Source of the DNA: Pseudomonas sp. LRP2-20
Lineage (GTDB): Bacteria > Pseudomonadota > Gammaproteobacteria > Pseudomonadales > Pseudomonadaceae
Assembly: GCF_024349685.1 (NCBI RefSeq)
Contig: NZ_AP025944.1
Coordinates: 3,602,001 to 3,666,000, forward strand
Length of the DNA stretch: 64,000 nt
Reading direction: 5' to 3'
Position numbers and translations under genes: made by a program. The notes under the pieces were generated by a model. The model was not told where the DNA came from. It saw only the letters and a program-made list of their open reading frames with translations, and did no database searches. Shown here piece by piece: positions 50,849 to 59,482 of this stretch (position 1 is its first letter; every line of letters starts with the position of its first letter).

Positions 50849-52038
50849 CGCTGGGCCGTCTTGCCGGTGGCGCTGTTCTCGTGGATCAGCCGGGCAATCA
50901 GGTCGTCCGCCTCGACCAGCTGGCGGTCATACACCTGGGTGGTGTAGCTGGCCTGCTGCGGTGGCTGCTGGGCCAGGGTCGGGCCGCTCTGGTCGTGCAG
51001 GTCGACTTCGACCACGGTGGACAGGCCGATGCGCAGCGGGTGGTCCTTGAGCTGGTCAGGGCTCAGGTGAATGCGTACCGGCACGCGCTGGACGATCTTG
51101 ATCCAGTTGCCGGTGGCGTTCTGCGCCGGCAGCAGGGCGAAGGCGCTGCCGGTACCGGCGCCGAGGCTGTCGACCGTGCCGCTGTACTTGACTTCGCTGC
51201 CATACAGGTCGGCGCTGATATCCACCGGCTGGCCGATGCGCATGTCGCGCAGCTGGGTTTCCTTGAAGTTGGCGTCGATCCACACTTCATCCAGCGGGAT
51301 CACCGCCATGGTCGCGGTGCCGGGCTGCAGGCGCTGGCCGAGCTGCACGGTACGCTTGGCGACATAGCCGGTCACCGGCGCCACCAAGGTGGTGCGGGCG
51401 TGGTCGAGGTAGGCCTGGCGCAGGTCCGCCGCGGCCGCCATCACCTCAGGGTGCGAGGACACCACGGTGTCGTCGACCAGTGCAGTGCTGGTGTTGAGTT
51501 GCTGGCGCGCGCTGTTGACAGCGGCCTGGGCCACGGTCAGGTCATCACGGGCATGGGAGATCTCTTCGGCGGCGATGGCGCCGCTGTCGGCCAGCACCTT
51601 GCGCCGGTTGTAGTTCTGCTGGGCCTTCTGCAGCTCGGCCTGGCGGGTTTCCAGCTGGGCCTTGAGCGAGTCGACGTTGCTGTACAGGCCGCGCACCTGG
51701 CGCACCGTGCGGGCAAGCTTGGCCTCGGCGGACTGCAGGGCCACCTCGCTGTCGGAGGGGTCGAACTGCAACAGCACCTGGCCGGCATGCACCAGGTCGC
51801 CGTCATCGGCGCCGATGCTGGTGACGGTGCCGGTCACCAGCGGGGTGATCTCCACCACGTTGCCATTGACGTAGGCGTCGTCGGTGCTTTCGTGCCAGCG
51901 CCCGACCAGGCTGTACCAGGCCCAGGTGCCGGCACCGGCGAGCAGCACCAGCAGCAGCAGGCCGAGCAGCCAGGCCTTGCGCTTGCCCGACGCGGGCGCG
52001 TCGGCGGAGGGAGTTGAGGTGTCTGCGGGAGTGGCCAT
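50845..52038 (-). CDS. emrA: HlyD-family efflux adaptor, EmrA type
   Basis: 397 residues. A short cytoplasmic arm and one membrane helix (AWLLGLLLLVLLAGAGTW) are followed by the biotinyl-lipoyl and alpha-hairpin domains (ADDGDLVHAGQVLLQFDPSD, LKAQLETRQAELQKAQQNY) and the beta-barrel domain (VDISADLYGSEVKYSGTV). It bridges EmrB to the outer membrane. It starts 30 nt after the MarR gene. Confidence 0.9.
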   Translation of the reverse strand: MATPADTSTPSADAPASGKRKAWLLGLLLLVLLAGAGTWAWYSLVGRWHESTDDAYVNGNVVEITPLVTGTVTSIGADDGDLVHAGQVLLQFDPSDSEVALQSAEAKLARTVRQVRGLYSNVDSLKAQLETRQAELQKAQQNYNRRKVLADSGAIAAEEISHARDDLTVAQAAVNSARQQLNTSTALVDDTVVSSHPEVMAAAADLRQAYLDHARTTLVAPVTGYVAKRTVQLGQRLQPGTATMAVIPLDEVWIDANFKETQLRDMRIGQPVDISADLYGSEVKYSGTVDSLGAGTGSAFALLPAQNATGNWIKIVQRVPVRIHLSPDQLKDHPLRIGLSTVVEVDLHDQSGPTLAQQPPQQASYTTQVYDRQLVEADDLIARLIHENSATGKTAQR

Positions 52039-52068
52039 GACAATACCTTGGAATATGCGTAACAGGGA

Positions 52069-52542
52069 TCAACGATCGCCGAAGCGGCGGATCGTCAGCG
52101 GGTCGCCGGCACCCAGCAGAACCTTGGCCAGCAGACCTTCGAGGGTCTTCAACTCGTCTGGCTGCAGCACGCCGACCAGTTCGTTCATCGCCGCCGCGCC
52201 GATCTCTGGCAGGCGGTCGGCCAGGCGCTGGCCATCGGCGGTCAATGCCAGGCGCACCTGGCGGCGGTCATCGGCGCAGCGGTTGCGCAGGATCAGGCCC
52301 TTCTGCTCGAGGCGGTCGAGCATGCGGGTCATCGAACCACTGTCCAGGCCCAGGTAGCGGCACAGTTCGGCCGGGGTATCCACCTCGTACTGGGTGACGA
52401 TGATCAGCACCTTGAACTGTGCGGCGGTGACGCCCTCCGATTCGAGGTGCCAGTCGAGAATGCGGTCCTTCAGGATCGCCGCACGGCCCAACAGCATGCC
52501 AATGGCGCAGGTTTGGAAATTTTCCGGGGTGAAATGGGACAT
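52069..52542 (-). CDS. MarR family repressor of emrAB
   Basis: 157 residues from the ATG at 52542 (a TTG 5 codons upstream is also in frame). MarR winged helix: TAAQFKVLIIVTQYEVDTP, AELCRYLGLDSGSMTRMLDR, RNRCADDRRQVRLALTADG. First gene of the marR-emrA-emrB unit; a perfect palindrome at 52577-52590 lies in its promoter region and is its likely operator. Ligands are probably phenolic compounds, as for many MarR proteins. Confidence 0.88.
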   Translation of the reverse strand: MSHFTPENFQTCAIGMLLGRAAILKDRILDWHLESEGVTAAQFKVLIIVTQYEVDTPAELCRYLGLDSGSMTRMLDRLEQKGLILRNRCADDRRQVRLALTADGQRLADRLPEIGAAAMNELVGVLQPDELKTLEGLLAKVLLGAGDPLTIRRFGDR

Positions 52543-52576
52543 CGGCGGTCTGCTCAAGCAATTGTTTAAAAATATT

Positions 52577-52590
52577 ACTGCCTAGGCAGT
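52577..52590. promoter_or_regulatory. MarR operator upstream of marR-emrAB
   Basis: ACTGCCTAGGCAGT is a perfect 14-bp palindrome 35 nt before the MarR start, in an AT-rich context (AAAAATATT just before). Typical of a MarR autoregulatory site. Confidence 0.65.
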
Positions 52591-52655
52591 GAATGTCAAA
52601 GCTTTGATTAGGGGGCTATGCAAATATTCATGAAACGGCCGTTGCCGGCGACGTT

Positions 52656-53285
52656 TCACAGCGCGCGCAAACCCAGTGCCTGCACCGCCCTGCAGGCAAT
52701 CGCCATGCCTACCAGTTCGGCCAGGCTGCCCGCATGCAGGCGCTTCATCACCCGCGCCCGGTACAGGTCCACGGTCTTCACACTGATGCCCAGGCGCTCG
52801 GCAATCTCGCGGTTGCTCAGGCCTTGGGCCAGCGGCACGAACACGTCGCGCTCGCGGGGCGTCAGGGCATCCAGGCGTGCCTGCACCGCGGCCAGCGCAA
52901 GGTCGTCCTGGCGCGCCTGCCCAGCCCGCTCCAGTGCTGCCTGCACACTGTCGAGCAGCAACTGGTCGCTGTAGGGCTTTTCGATGAAATCGCTCGCCCC
53001 GGCCTTGAATGCCCGCACCACGATCGGCACATCGGCATGGCCGCTGACGAAGATCACCGGGATCTGCAGGCCGCGCTCGCGCAATGCCTGCTGCACCGCC
53101 ATGCCGCCCAGCCCGGGCATGCGTACATCGAGCAGCACGCAGGCCGGCCCATCGTCCAAACAGGCATCGAGAAACGCCTGGCCGCTGGCGAACGGTACGC
53201 CCTGCAGGCCTACCGACTCCAGCAACCACACGGTCGAATCACGCATCCCCTGGTCGTCGTCGACCACATACACCTTGGCTTGCAC
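52656..53285 (-). CDS. FixJ-type response regulator
   Basis: 209 residues. Receiver domain with YVVDDDQGMRDS, phosphate acceptor Asp53 in CVLLDVRMPGLGG, VIFVSGHADVP and a Lys in IEKPYSDQLL. The C-terminal LuxR-type HTH is LTPRERDVFVPLAQGLSNRE, IAERLGISVKTVDLYRARV. It begins 12 nt after the sensor gene, forming a two-component pair. The likely target is the divergent acyl-CoA synthetase gene at 54899. Confidence 0.9.
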   Translation of the reverse strand: MQAKVYVVDDDQGMRDSTVWLLESVGLQGVPFASGQAFLDACLDDGPACVLLDVRMPGLGGMAVQQALRERGLQIPVIFVSGHADVPIVVRAFKAGASDFIEKPYSDQLLLDSVQAALERAGQARQDDLALAAVQARLDALTPRERDVFVPLAQGLSNREIAERLGISVKTVDLYRARVMKRLHAGSLAELVGMAIACRAVQALGLRAL

Positions 53286-53297
53286 CCTGCCCTCTCC

Positions 53298-54704
53298 TTA
53301 TCCTCGGTTCACTGCCAGACGGCAGCACAACACCAGCCCACCCGCCTCACCCGCACGCGCCCAGAGGCTGCCGCCAAAGCCTTCGATCAGGCTGCGGCTC
53401 ATGCTCAGGCCAAGGCCCAGGCCATCGGCCTTGCTGGTACTGAACGGGGTGAAGATCTCATCCAGGCGCTCGGCGGCCACGCCCGGCCCTTGGTCGGCGA
53501 CCTCGATCAGCACCCCGTCGCCCTCGCGCACGGCGCCGAGCAGGATACGTGACGGCTGCGCAGCGTGCTGCTCGCGGTTGGCTTCGATGGCATTGCGCAG
53601 CAGGTTGAGCAGCACTTGCTCGAGCAATACCCGGTCGGCGAACACCGCCGGCAATGGCCCGCCGATGCGCAGTTCGACAGCGACCTGGTCGCGTGCCGCC
53701 TCCCAGGCGCACAGGCGCATGGCTTCGGCGGCAACCTCGGCCACCTCCACCGCTTGCAGGCGCCGCGGCCCCTTGCGCAGAAAGGCACGCAGGCGGCGAA
53801 TCACCTCGGCGGCGTGGGTCGCCTGCTCGGTGATGCGTTGCAGGCCCTGGCCGACCCGTTCACGCGCCTGCGGGTCGCGCTCCAGGCCTTGCAGGTAGCG
53901 TTGGCTGGCATTGGCATAGTTGACCACCGCCGCCAGCGGCTGATTCATCTCGTGGGCGATCCCCGACGCCAGTTCGCCCAGGGTGGCGAGCCGGGCGCTG
54001 TGGGCCAGGTTCTCCTGGGCCTCGATGCGCAGGGTGATGTCACGCGACACGCTGACCACCTCCACCACGGCGCCGGTGTAGGTCTCGCGGATCGCCCGGC
54101 TGGCGATCTCGAACCAGCGATAACCGCCGCCAGCATGCCGCACGCGGCAGGTCATGGTGTGGTAACCGTCCTGGTCCAGGGCTGCGGCGGCCTGGCGCAG
54201 CACCTGGCGCCGCTCGCGCGGGTGCAGCAAGGCCCGCACCGGCATGCCGCGCAACTGCTCTGGCCACAGGCCGAGCAGCCGGTAGGCGGCCGGCGAGGCG
54301 TCGAGAAATCGGCCGTCCGGGCTGTGCCGGGAAATCAGGTCGGTAGTGTTCTCGATGATCAGCCGATACAGGCGCCGGGCGCGGCTGGCTTCACGGGCGC
54401 CCTGGCGCTCTTCGCTGGCATCACGGCAACGGGCCAATACCCGCTGGCCCTGGTCATCGGGGATGAAGGTCCACAGCAGAATGCGTTCGCCGACCTGTTT
54501 TTCCACATCGGCGATTGCCCGGTGCTGGCGCAGGCAGGCACGCACCAGCGCTGCGCAGTTGCTCGGCAGCCAGTCGGCCAGCGCCGTGCCAGCGCCAGTC
54601 AGCGCATGCAAGGCCGGGTTGCTTGCCAGCGCACGGGCATCGGCGGCCAACAGCGCGCTGGGTTGTGGGTCCTTGGCGAGCAAGGGTGAAAGGGTCTGAT
54701 CCAC
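53298..54704 (-). CDS. PAS sensor histidine kinase, FixL-like
   Basis: 468 residues with a GTG start (54704). One clear PAS domain with PAC (about 110-230: LIIENTTDLISRHSPDGRFL, FEIASRAIRETY) is followed by the H box SGIAHEMNQPLAAVVNYANA, the N box NLLRNAIEANRE and G boxes DQGPGVAAER and GLGLGLSMSR. No membrane helix and no heme-binding His pattern that I can confirm, so the signal is unknown. Transcribed with the FixJ-like gene, divergent from the fatty-acid genes. Confidence 0.88.
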   Translation of the reverse strand: MDQTLSPLLAKDPQPSALLAADARALASNPALHALTGAGTALADWLPSNCAALVRACLRQHRAIADVEKQVGERILLWTFIPDDQGQRVLARCRDASEERQGAREASRARRLYRLIIENTTDLISRHSPDGRFLDASPAAYRLLGLWPEQLRGMPVRALLHPRERRQVLRQAAAALDQDGYHTMTCRVRHAGGGYRWFEIASRAIRETYTGAVVEVVSVSRDITLRIEAQENLAHSARLATLGELASGIAHEMNQPLAAVVNYANASQRYLQGLERDPQARERVGQGLQRITEQATHAAEVIRRLRAFLRKGPRRLQAVEVAEVAAEAMRLCAWEAARDQVAVELRIGGPLPAVFADRVLLEQVLLNLLRNAIEANREQHAAQPSRILLGAVREGDGVLIEVADQGPGVAAERLDEIFTPFSTSKADGLGLGLSMSRSLIEGFGGSLWARAGEAGGLVLCCRLAVNRG

Positions 54705-54720
54705 TGTCGGTGCTCGTTAT

Positions 54721-54738
54721 TATAGTAGTTTTACTATA
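54721..54738. promoter_or_regulatory. AT-rich palindrome between kinase and acyl-CoA synthetase genes
   Basis: TATAGTA-GTTT-TACTATA, with a further GCTATAG half-site just downstream, within 20 bp of the kinase start. Candidate operator of the two-component system or a divergent promoter. Confidence 0.45.
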
Positions 54739-54898
54739 TTGCTATAGTCGATATTCCATCTACGATAGCGGTTCGCGTAAAACTGCGACAGGGGCAAGCG
54801 GCCATCGGCGCGCTGCCCGCACCCTGATCAGAGCTAACAATCAGCCACCGGGGGGCCACACGCACAGGCTGCGTCTGCCTCCGCTACAGGACTACCGT

Positions 54899-56521
54899 AT
54901 GTCGATCTTCGCCCAGGGCCTGATGCCCGCTGCCGTCAACCACGTCGCCCTCACCCCGCTGAGCTTCATCGAACGGACCGCCGCCGTGTACGGCGATTAC
55001 CCTGCCGTGATCCACGGCGCCATTCGCCGCGACTGGCGCCAGACCTACCAGCGCTGCCGGCGCCTGGCCAGCGCCCTGGCCGGGCGCGGAGTCGGGCGCG
55101 GCGACACGGTGGCGGTGATGCTGCCGAACATCCCGGCCATGCTCGAAGCGCACTTTGGCGTGCCGATGATCGGTGCCGTGCTCAACACCCTCAACGTGCG
55201 CCTGGATGCCGAAGCCATCGCCTTCATGCTGCAGCATGGCGAGGCCAAGGTGCTGATCACCGACCGCGAATTCCACACGGTGATCGCCGCTGCCCTGGCC
55301 TTGCTCGAACACCCGCCGCTGGTGGTCGATGTGGATGACCCTGAATACGGCGAGGGCCGTGCGGTCAGCGACCTCGACTATGAAGCGCTGCTGGCCGAAG
55401 GCGACCCGGCATTCGCCTGGGAATGGCCCGAGGACGAATGGCAGGCGATTTCGCTGAACTACACCTCGGGCACCACCGGCAACCCCAAGGGCGTGGTCTA
55501 TCACCACCGCGGCGCCTACCTGAACGCCATCGGCAACCAGATGACCTGGGCCATGGGCCACCGCCCGGTGTACCTGTGGACCTTGCCGATGTTCCACTGC
55601 AACGGCTGGTGCTACCCCTGGACCATCACCGCGCTGGCCGGCACCCACGTGTTCCTGCGCCGGGTCGACCCGCAGAAGATCCTCACCCTGATCCGCGAAC
55701 ACCGGGTCAGCCACCTGTGCGGTGCACCGATCGTGCTCAATGCCCTGGTCAACATGCCCGAAGCCGCCAAGGCCGCCATCGAACACCCGGTGCAGGCCAT
55801 GGTCGCCGGTGCTGCACCACCGGCCAAGGTCATCGGCGCGGTCGAGCAGATGGGCATCCGGGTCACTCACACCTATGGCCTGACCGAGGTCTACGGGCCG
55901 GTCACCGTCTGCGCCTGGCATGAAGCGTGGGATGACCTGCCGTTGGAGGAGCGGGCGCGGATCAAGTCGCGCCAGGGCGTGCGCTACCCCACCCTCGACG
56001 GCCTGATGGTCGCCGACCCGCAAACCCTGCAACCGGTACCGCAAGACGGCAACACCCTGGGCGAGATCTTCATGCGCGGCAACACGGTGATGAAGGGCTA
56101 CCTGAAAAACCCCGAAGCCACCGCCGAGGCCTTCCGTGGTGGCTGGTTCCACACCGGCGACCTGGCCGTGTGGCATGCCGACGGTTATGTCGAGATCAAG
56201 GACCGGCTCAAGGACATCATTATTTCCGGTGGCGAGAACATCTCGACCATCGAAGTCGAGGACACCCTGTACAAGCACCCTGCCGTGCTGGAGGCCGCGG
56301 TGGTGGCCCGCGCCGACGAAAAGTGGGGCGAAACGCCCTGCGCGTTTGTCGCCCTTAAGCCTGGGCACGAGCATACCCGCGAGGGCGACATCATCAGCTG
56401 GTGCCGCGAGCACCTGGCCGGGTTCAAGGTGCCGAAGACCGTGGTGTTCGGCGAACTGCCCAAGACCTCCACCGGCAAGATCCAGAAATACGTCCTGCGC
56501 GACCGCGCCAAGGCCCTGTGA
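54899..56521 (+). CDS. medium-chain acyl-CoA synthetase (AMP-forming)
   Basis: 540 residues from MSIFAQGLMPAAVNH after CAGGA; the open frame extends upstream without coding character. ANL-family motifs: LNYTSGTTGNPKGVVYHH (P-loop), THTYGLTEVYGP (A5), GWFHTGDLAVWHADGYVEI (A7) and the catalytic Lys in PKTSTGKIQKYVLRD. It activates fatty acids to acyl-CoA in the cytoplasm and resembles the AlkK-type group. The acyl-CoA dehydrogenase follows 18 nt later. Probably controlled by the divergent two-component system. Confidence 0.88.
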   Translation: MSIFAQGLMPAAVNHVALTPLSFIERTAAVYGDYPAVIHGAIRRDWRQTYQRCRRLASALAGRGVGRGDTVAVMLPNIPAMLEAHFGVPMIGAVLNTLNVRLDAEAIAFMLQHGEAKVLITDREFHTVIAAALALLEHPPLVVDVDDPEYGEGRAVSDLDYEALLAEGDPAFAWEWPEDEWQAISLNYTSGTTGNPKGVVYHHRGAYLNAIGNQMTWAMGHRPVYLWTLPMFHCNGWCYPWTITALAGTHVFLRRVDPQKILTLIREHRVSHLCGAPIVLNALVNMPEAAKAAIEHPVQAMVAGAAPPAKVIGAVEQMGIRVTHTYGLTEVYGPVTVCAWHEAWDDLPLEERARIKSRQGVRYPTLDGLMVADPQTLQPVPQDGNTLGEIFMRGNTVMKGYLKNPEATAEAFRGGWFHTGDLAVWHADGYVEIKDRLKDIIISGGENISTIEVEDTLYKHPAVLEAAVVARADEKWGETPCAFVALKPGHEHTREGDIISWCREHLAGFKVPKTVVFGELPKTSTGKIQKYVLRDRAKAL

Positions 56522-56539
56522 ACCGTTATCGAGCCTGAT

Positions 56540-58309
56540 ATGACCGACTACACCGCTCCATTGCGCGACATGCGCTTCATCCTCCATGACGTGTTTCAGG
56601 GCCCTGCCTTGTGGGCGCGCCTGCCCGCCCTGGCCGAGCGCGTCGACGGCGAAACCGCCGATGCCATTCTTGAACAAGCCGCCAAGGTCACCGGCCAGCT
56701 GATCGCCCCGCTCAGCCGTAACGGCGACGAACAAGGCGTGACCTTCGACGCAGGCCAGGTCACTACCCCGGATGGCTTCCGTGAAGCCTGGCGGACCTAC
56801 CGCGAAGGCGGCTGGGTCGGCCTGGGCGGCAACCCGGTGTACGGCGGCATGGGCATGCCGAAAATGCTCGGTGTGCTGTTCGAAGAAATGCTCTACGCCG
56901 CCGACTGCAGCTTCAGCCTGTATTCGGCCCTGAGCGCCGGCAGCTGCCTGGCCATCGATGCCCATGCCAGCGAAACGCTCAAGGCCACCTACCTGCCGCC
57001 ACTGTACGAAGGCCGTTGGGCCGGCACCATGTGCCTGACCGAACCCCACGCCGGCACCGACCTGGGGCTGATCCGCAGCCGCGCCGAGCCCCAGGCTGAC
57101 GGCAGCTACCGTATCAGCGGCAGCAAGATCTTCATCACCGGTGGCGAACAGGACCTGACCGAGAACATCGTCCACCTGGTGCTGGCCAAGCTGCCGGACG
57201 CCCCTGCCGGGGCCAAGGGCATCTCGCTGTTCCTGGTGCCCAAGTACCAGGTGGCCGCCGATGGCAGCCTCGGCCCGCGCAACGCCGCGCACTGTGGCTC
57301 GATCGAACACAAGATGGGCATCAAGGCCTCGGCCACCTGCGTGATGAACTTCGACGGTGCCATCGGCTATTTGGTCGGTGAGCCGAACAAGGGCCTGGCG
57401 GCGATGTTCACCATGATGAACTACGAGCGCCTGTCCATCGGCATCCAGGGCATCGGCTGCGCCGAAGCGTCGTACCAGAGCGCTGCACGCTATGCCAACG
57501 AGCGCCTGCAAAGCCGCGCCGCCAGTGGCCCGAAGGCGTCAGAGAAAGCCGCCGACCCGATCATCGAGCACGGTGATGTGCGGCGCATGCTGCTGACCAT
57601 GCGCGCCTTCACCGAAGGCGGCCGGGCGTTCGCCGCCTACGTCGGCCAGCAGCTGGACCTGGCGCGCTATGCCGAGGACGCAGGTGAGCGCGAGCATGCC
57701 CAGCGCCTGGTCGCGCTACTGACCCCGGTGGCCAAGGCGTTCTTCACCGACAACGGCCTGGAAAGCTGCGTGCTTGGCCAGCAGATATTCGGCGGCCATG
57801 GCTACATCCGTGAGTGGGGCCAGGAGCAACGGGTGCGCGATGTGCGCATCGCGCAGATCTATGAAGGCACCAACGGCATCCAGGCCCTCGACCTGCTCGG
57901 GCGCAAGGTGCTGGCCGATGGCGGCCAGGCCCTGGCCTGCTTCGCCGCCGAAGTGCGGGCTTTCAGTGCCGGGGCAGCGCTGCACCGCGAAGCCCTGCAA
58001 GCCAGCCTGGCGCGCCTTGAAGCCACCAGCGAATGGCTGCGCGCCCGGGCAGGCGAGGACGCCAACCTGGTCAATGCCGTGGCGGTGGAATACCTGCACC
58101 TGTTCGGCCTGACCGCCTATGCCTACATGTGGGCGCGCATGGCGACGGTGGCCCAGGCCAGGCAGGCCGACGACCCGGCGTTCCATGGCGCCAAGCTGGC
58201 CTGTGCGGCGTTTTTCTTCCAGCGCCTGCTGCCGCGCAGCCTGGCCCTGGATGCCAGCATCCGCGCCGGCAGCGCCAGCTTGTACGCGATGGCAGCCGAG
58301 CAGTTCTGA
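56540..58309 (+). CDS. long-form acyl-CoA dehydrogenase
   Basis: 589 residues, longer than classical enzymes because of a C-terminal extension (acyl-CoA dehydrogenase C-terminal domain). Motifs: MCLTEPHAGTDLGLIRSRAE, GSKIFITGGEQD, NKGLAAMFTMMNYERLSIG, and the catalytic Glu in IAQIYEGTNGIQALDL. It performs the first beta-oxidation step on the product of the synthetase just upstream. This form also occurs in the FadE-type PhaJ-linked group of Pseudomonas. Co-transcribed with the synthetase gene. Confidence 0.9.
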   Translation: MTDYTAPLRDMRFILHDVFQGPALWARLPALAERVDGETADAILEQAAKVTGQLIAPLSRNGDEQGVTFDAGQVTTPDGFREAWRTYREGGWVGLGGNPVYGGMGMPKMLGVLFEEMLYAADCSFSLYSALSAGSCLAIDAHASETLKATYLPPLYEGRWAGTMCLTEPHAGTDLGLIRSRAEPQADGSYRISGSKIFITGGEQDLTENIVHLVLAKLPDAPAGAKGISLFLVPKYQVAADGSLGPRNAAHCGSIEHKMGIKASATCVMNFDGAIGYLVGEPNKGLAAMFTMMNYERLSIGIQGIGCAEASYQSAARYANERLQSRAASGPKASEKAADPIIEHGDVRRMLLTMRAFTEGGRAFAAYVGQQLDLARYAEDAGEREHAQRLVALLTPVAKAFFTDNGLESCVLGQQIFGGHGYIREWGQEQRVRDVRIAQIYEGTNGIQALDLLGRKVLADGGQALACFAAEVRAFSAGAALHREALQASLARLEATSEWLRARAGEDANLVNAVAVEYLHLFGLTAYAYMWARMATVAQARQADDPAFHGAKLACAAFFFQRLLPRSLALDASIRAGSASLYAMAAEQF

Positions 58310-58320
58310 GCCAGCAAGGG

Positions 58321-58347
58321 AGCGCTTCGCGCTTGCCGCGAAGCGTT
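58321..58347. terminator. hairpin after the acyl-CoA dehydrogenase gene
   Basis: AGCGCTTCGCG pairs with CGCGAAGCGTT (one mismatch) around a 5-nt loop, 12 nt after the stop. No strong T run. Confidence 0.45.
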
Positions 58348-58470
58348 CTCAAACGCTGGAAATCCCTTGCGAAACCGACGAAAAACCCACACAACTGATA
58401 GTCATTCGCCATTAGCTCGGTTCTCGGGAGCCCCTTTGCAGGGGTAGAATACGCAAAACCCGGAGCCACG

Positions 58471-59478
58471 ATGAACCACGACCGCCTCAATCCCAGCCCA
58501 GACGATGCCATCACCGACGCCGCCGCGCACTGGTGCATGCGCCTGCATGCCGACGATTGCACGCTGGTCGAACGTGAAGCGTTCGCCCGCTGGCTGGCGG
58601 CCGACCCGCGTCACGCCGAGGAATACCAGGCGATGCTGGAAATCTGGCAAACCGCCGACCACTTGCCGCGCACCGCCACGGTCATTGATTTCAACCCGCC
58701 TGCCCGGCATGCGCCGCGGGCCCGCAACTGGCGGCCACTGGCGTCGGCTGCGGCGCTGGCCCTGCTGGTGCTGCCGCTGGCTGGCTGGGTGGGTTGGGAG
58801 CAAGGCTGGCTGCCCAACCACTACCAGCATTTCGAAGCGGGCAACGACATGCAGACCGTGCAGTTGAGCGACGGCAGCACGGTCGAGCTCAACCTCCACA
58901 CCGAACTGACCTACCTCAACTACAAGGACCAGCGCCAAGTCACGCTCAAGCGTGGCGAGGCGTTCTTCAAGGTGAAGCACGACAGCAGCCACCCGTTCAT
59001 CGTCCGCGCCGGCCGTGGCCAGACCCGCGTCACCGGTACCCAGTTCAATGTGTGGAAGTACCAGGACCAGGTCAAGGTCACGCTGGTTCAAGGTTCGGTG
59101 CTGGTCAGCAGTGATGGCAGCGCGGGCGGCTACCGCCTTGGCCCTGGCATGCAGGCCAGCTACCACACCGGCGACTTCGAGCCGCAGTTGGCCGAAAACA
59201 GCGACTACGACAACAGCCTGGCCTGGCGCAACGGCAAGCTGGTGCTCGACAACCTGAGCCTGGAACAGGCCCTGCCGGTGATCAACCGCTACCTCGACGC
59301 CCCGCTGCTGCTGGCCGACCCCGGCACCGGGCGCATCCGTATCAGCGGCATCTACAACACCCGCGAGGTCGGGCGGCTGGTGGACAACCTGCCCAAGGTG
59401 CTGCCGATCTACCTGACCCGCAGCAAGGACGGCAGCACCGTCCTCAACAGCATTTCACCACCGCCCGACAAGGGCTGA
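58471..59478 (+). CDS. FecR-domain transmembrane sensor (orphan)
   Basis: 335 residues. An N-terminal cytoplasmic DUF4880 helical domain (AAAHWCMRLHADDCTLVERE, FARWLAADPRHAEEY) is followed by one membrane helix (about 88-106) and the periplasmic FecR domain (VQLSDGSTVELNLHTELTYL, RGEAFFKVKHDSSHPFIVRA, VTGTQFNVWKY), with a DUF4974-like secretin/STN-type end (LSLEQALPVINRYL). FecR proteins relay siderophore signals from TonB receptors to an ECF sigma factor. Neither a sigma factor nor a TonB receptor gene is adjacent, which is unusual. Confidence 0.85.
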   Translation: MNHDRLNPSPDDAITDAAAHWCMRLHADDCTLVEREAFARWLAADPRHAEEYQAMLEIWQTADHLPRTATVIDFNPPARHAPRARNWRPLASAAALALLVLPLAGWVGWEQGWLPNHYQHFEAGNDMQTVQLSDGSTVELNLHTELTYLNYKDQRQVTLKRGEAFFKVKHDSSHPFIVRAGRGQTRVTGTQFNVWKYQDQVKVTLVQGSVLVSSDGSAGGYRLGPGMQASYHTGDFEPQLAENSDYDNSLAWRNGKLVLDNLSLEQALPVINRYLDAPLLLADPGTGRIRISGIYNTREVGRLVDNLPKVLPIYLTRSKDGSTVLNSISPPPDKG

Positions 59479-59482
59479 CGCC

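Noticed and set aside
54884..57511. 875-codon open frame on the minus strand
   Set aside because: Antisense shadow of the acyl-CoA synthetase and dehydrogenase genes; GC-rich third positions keep the opposite frame open and the translation is low-complexity with no family motif.
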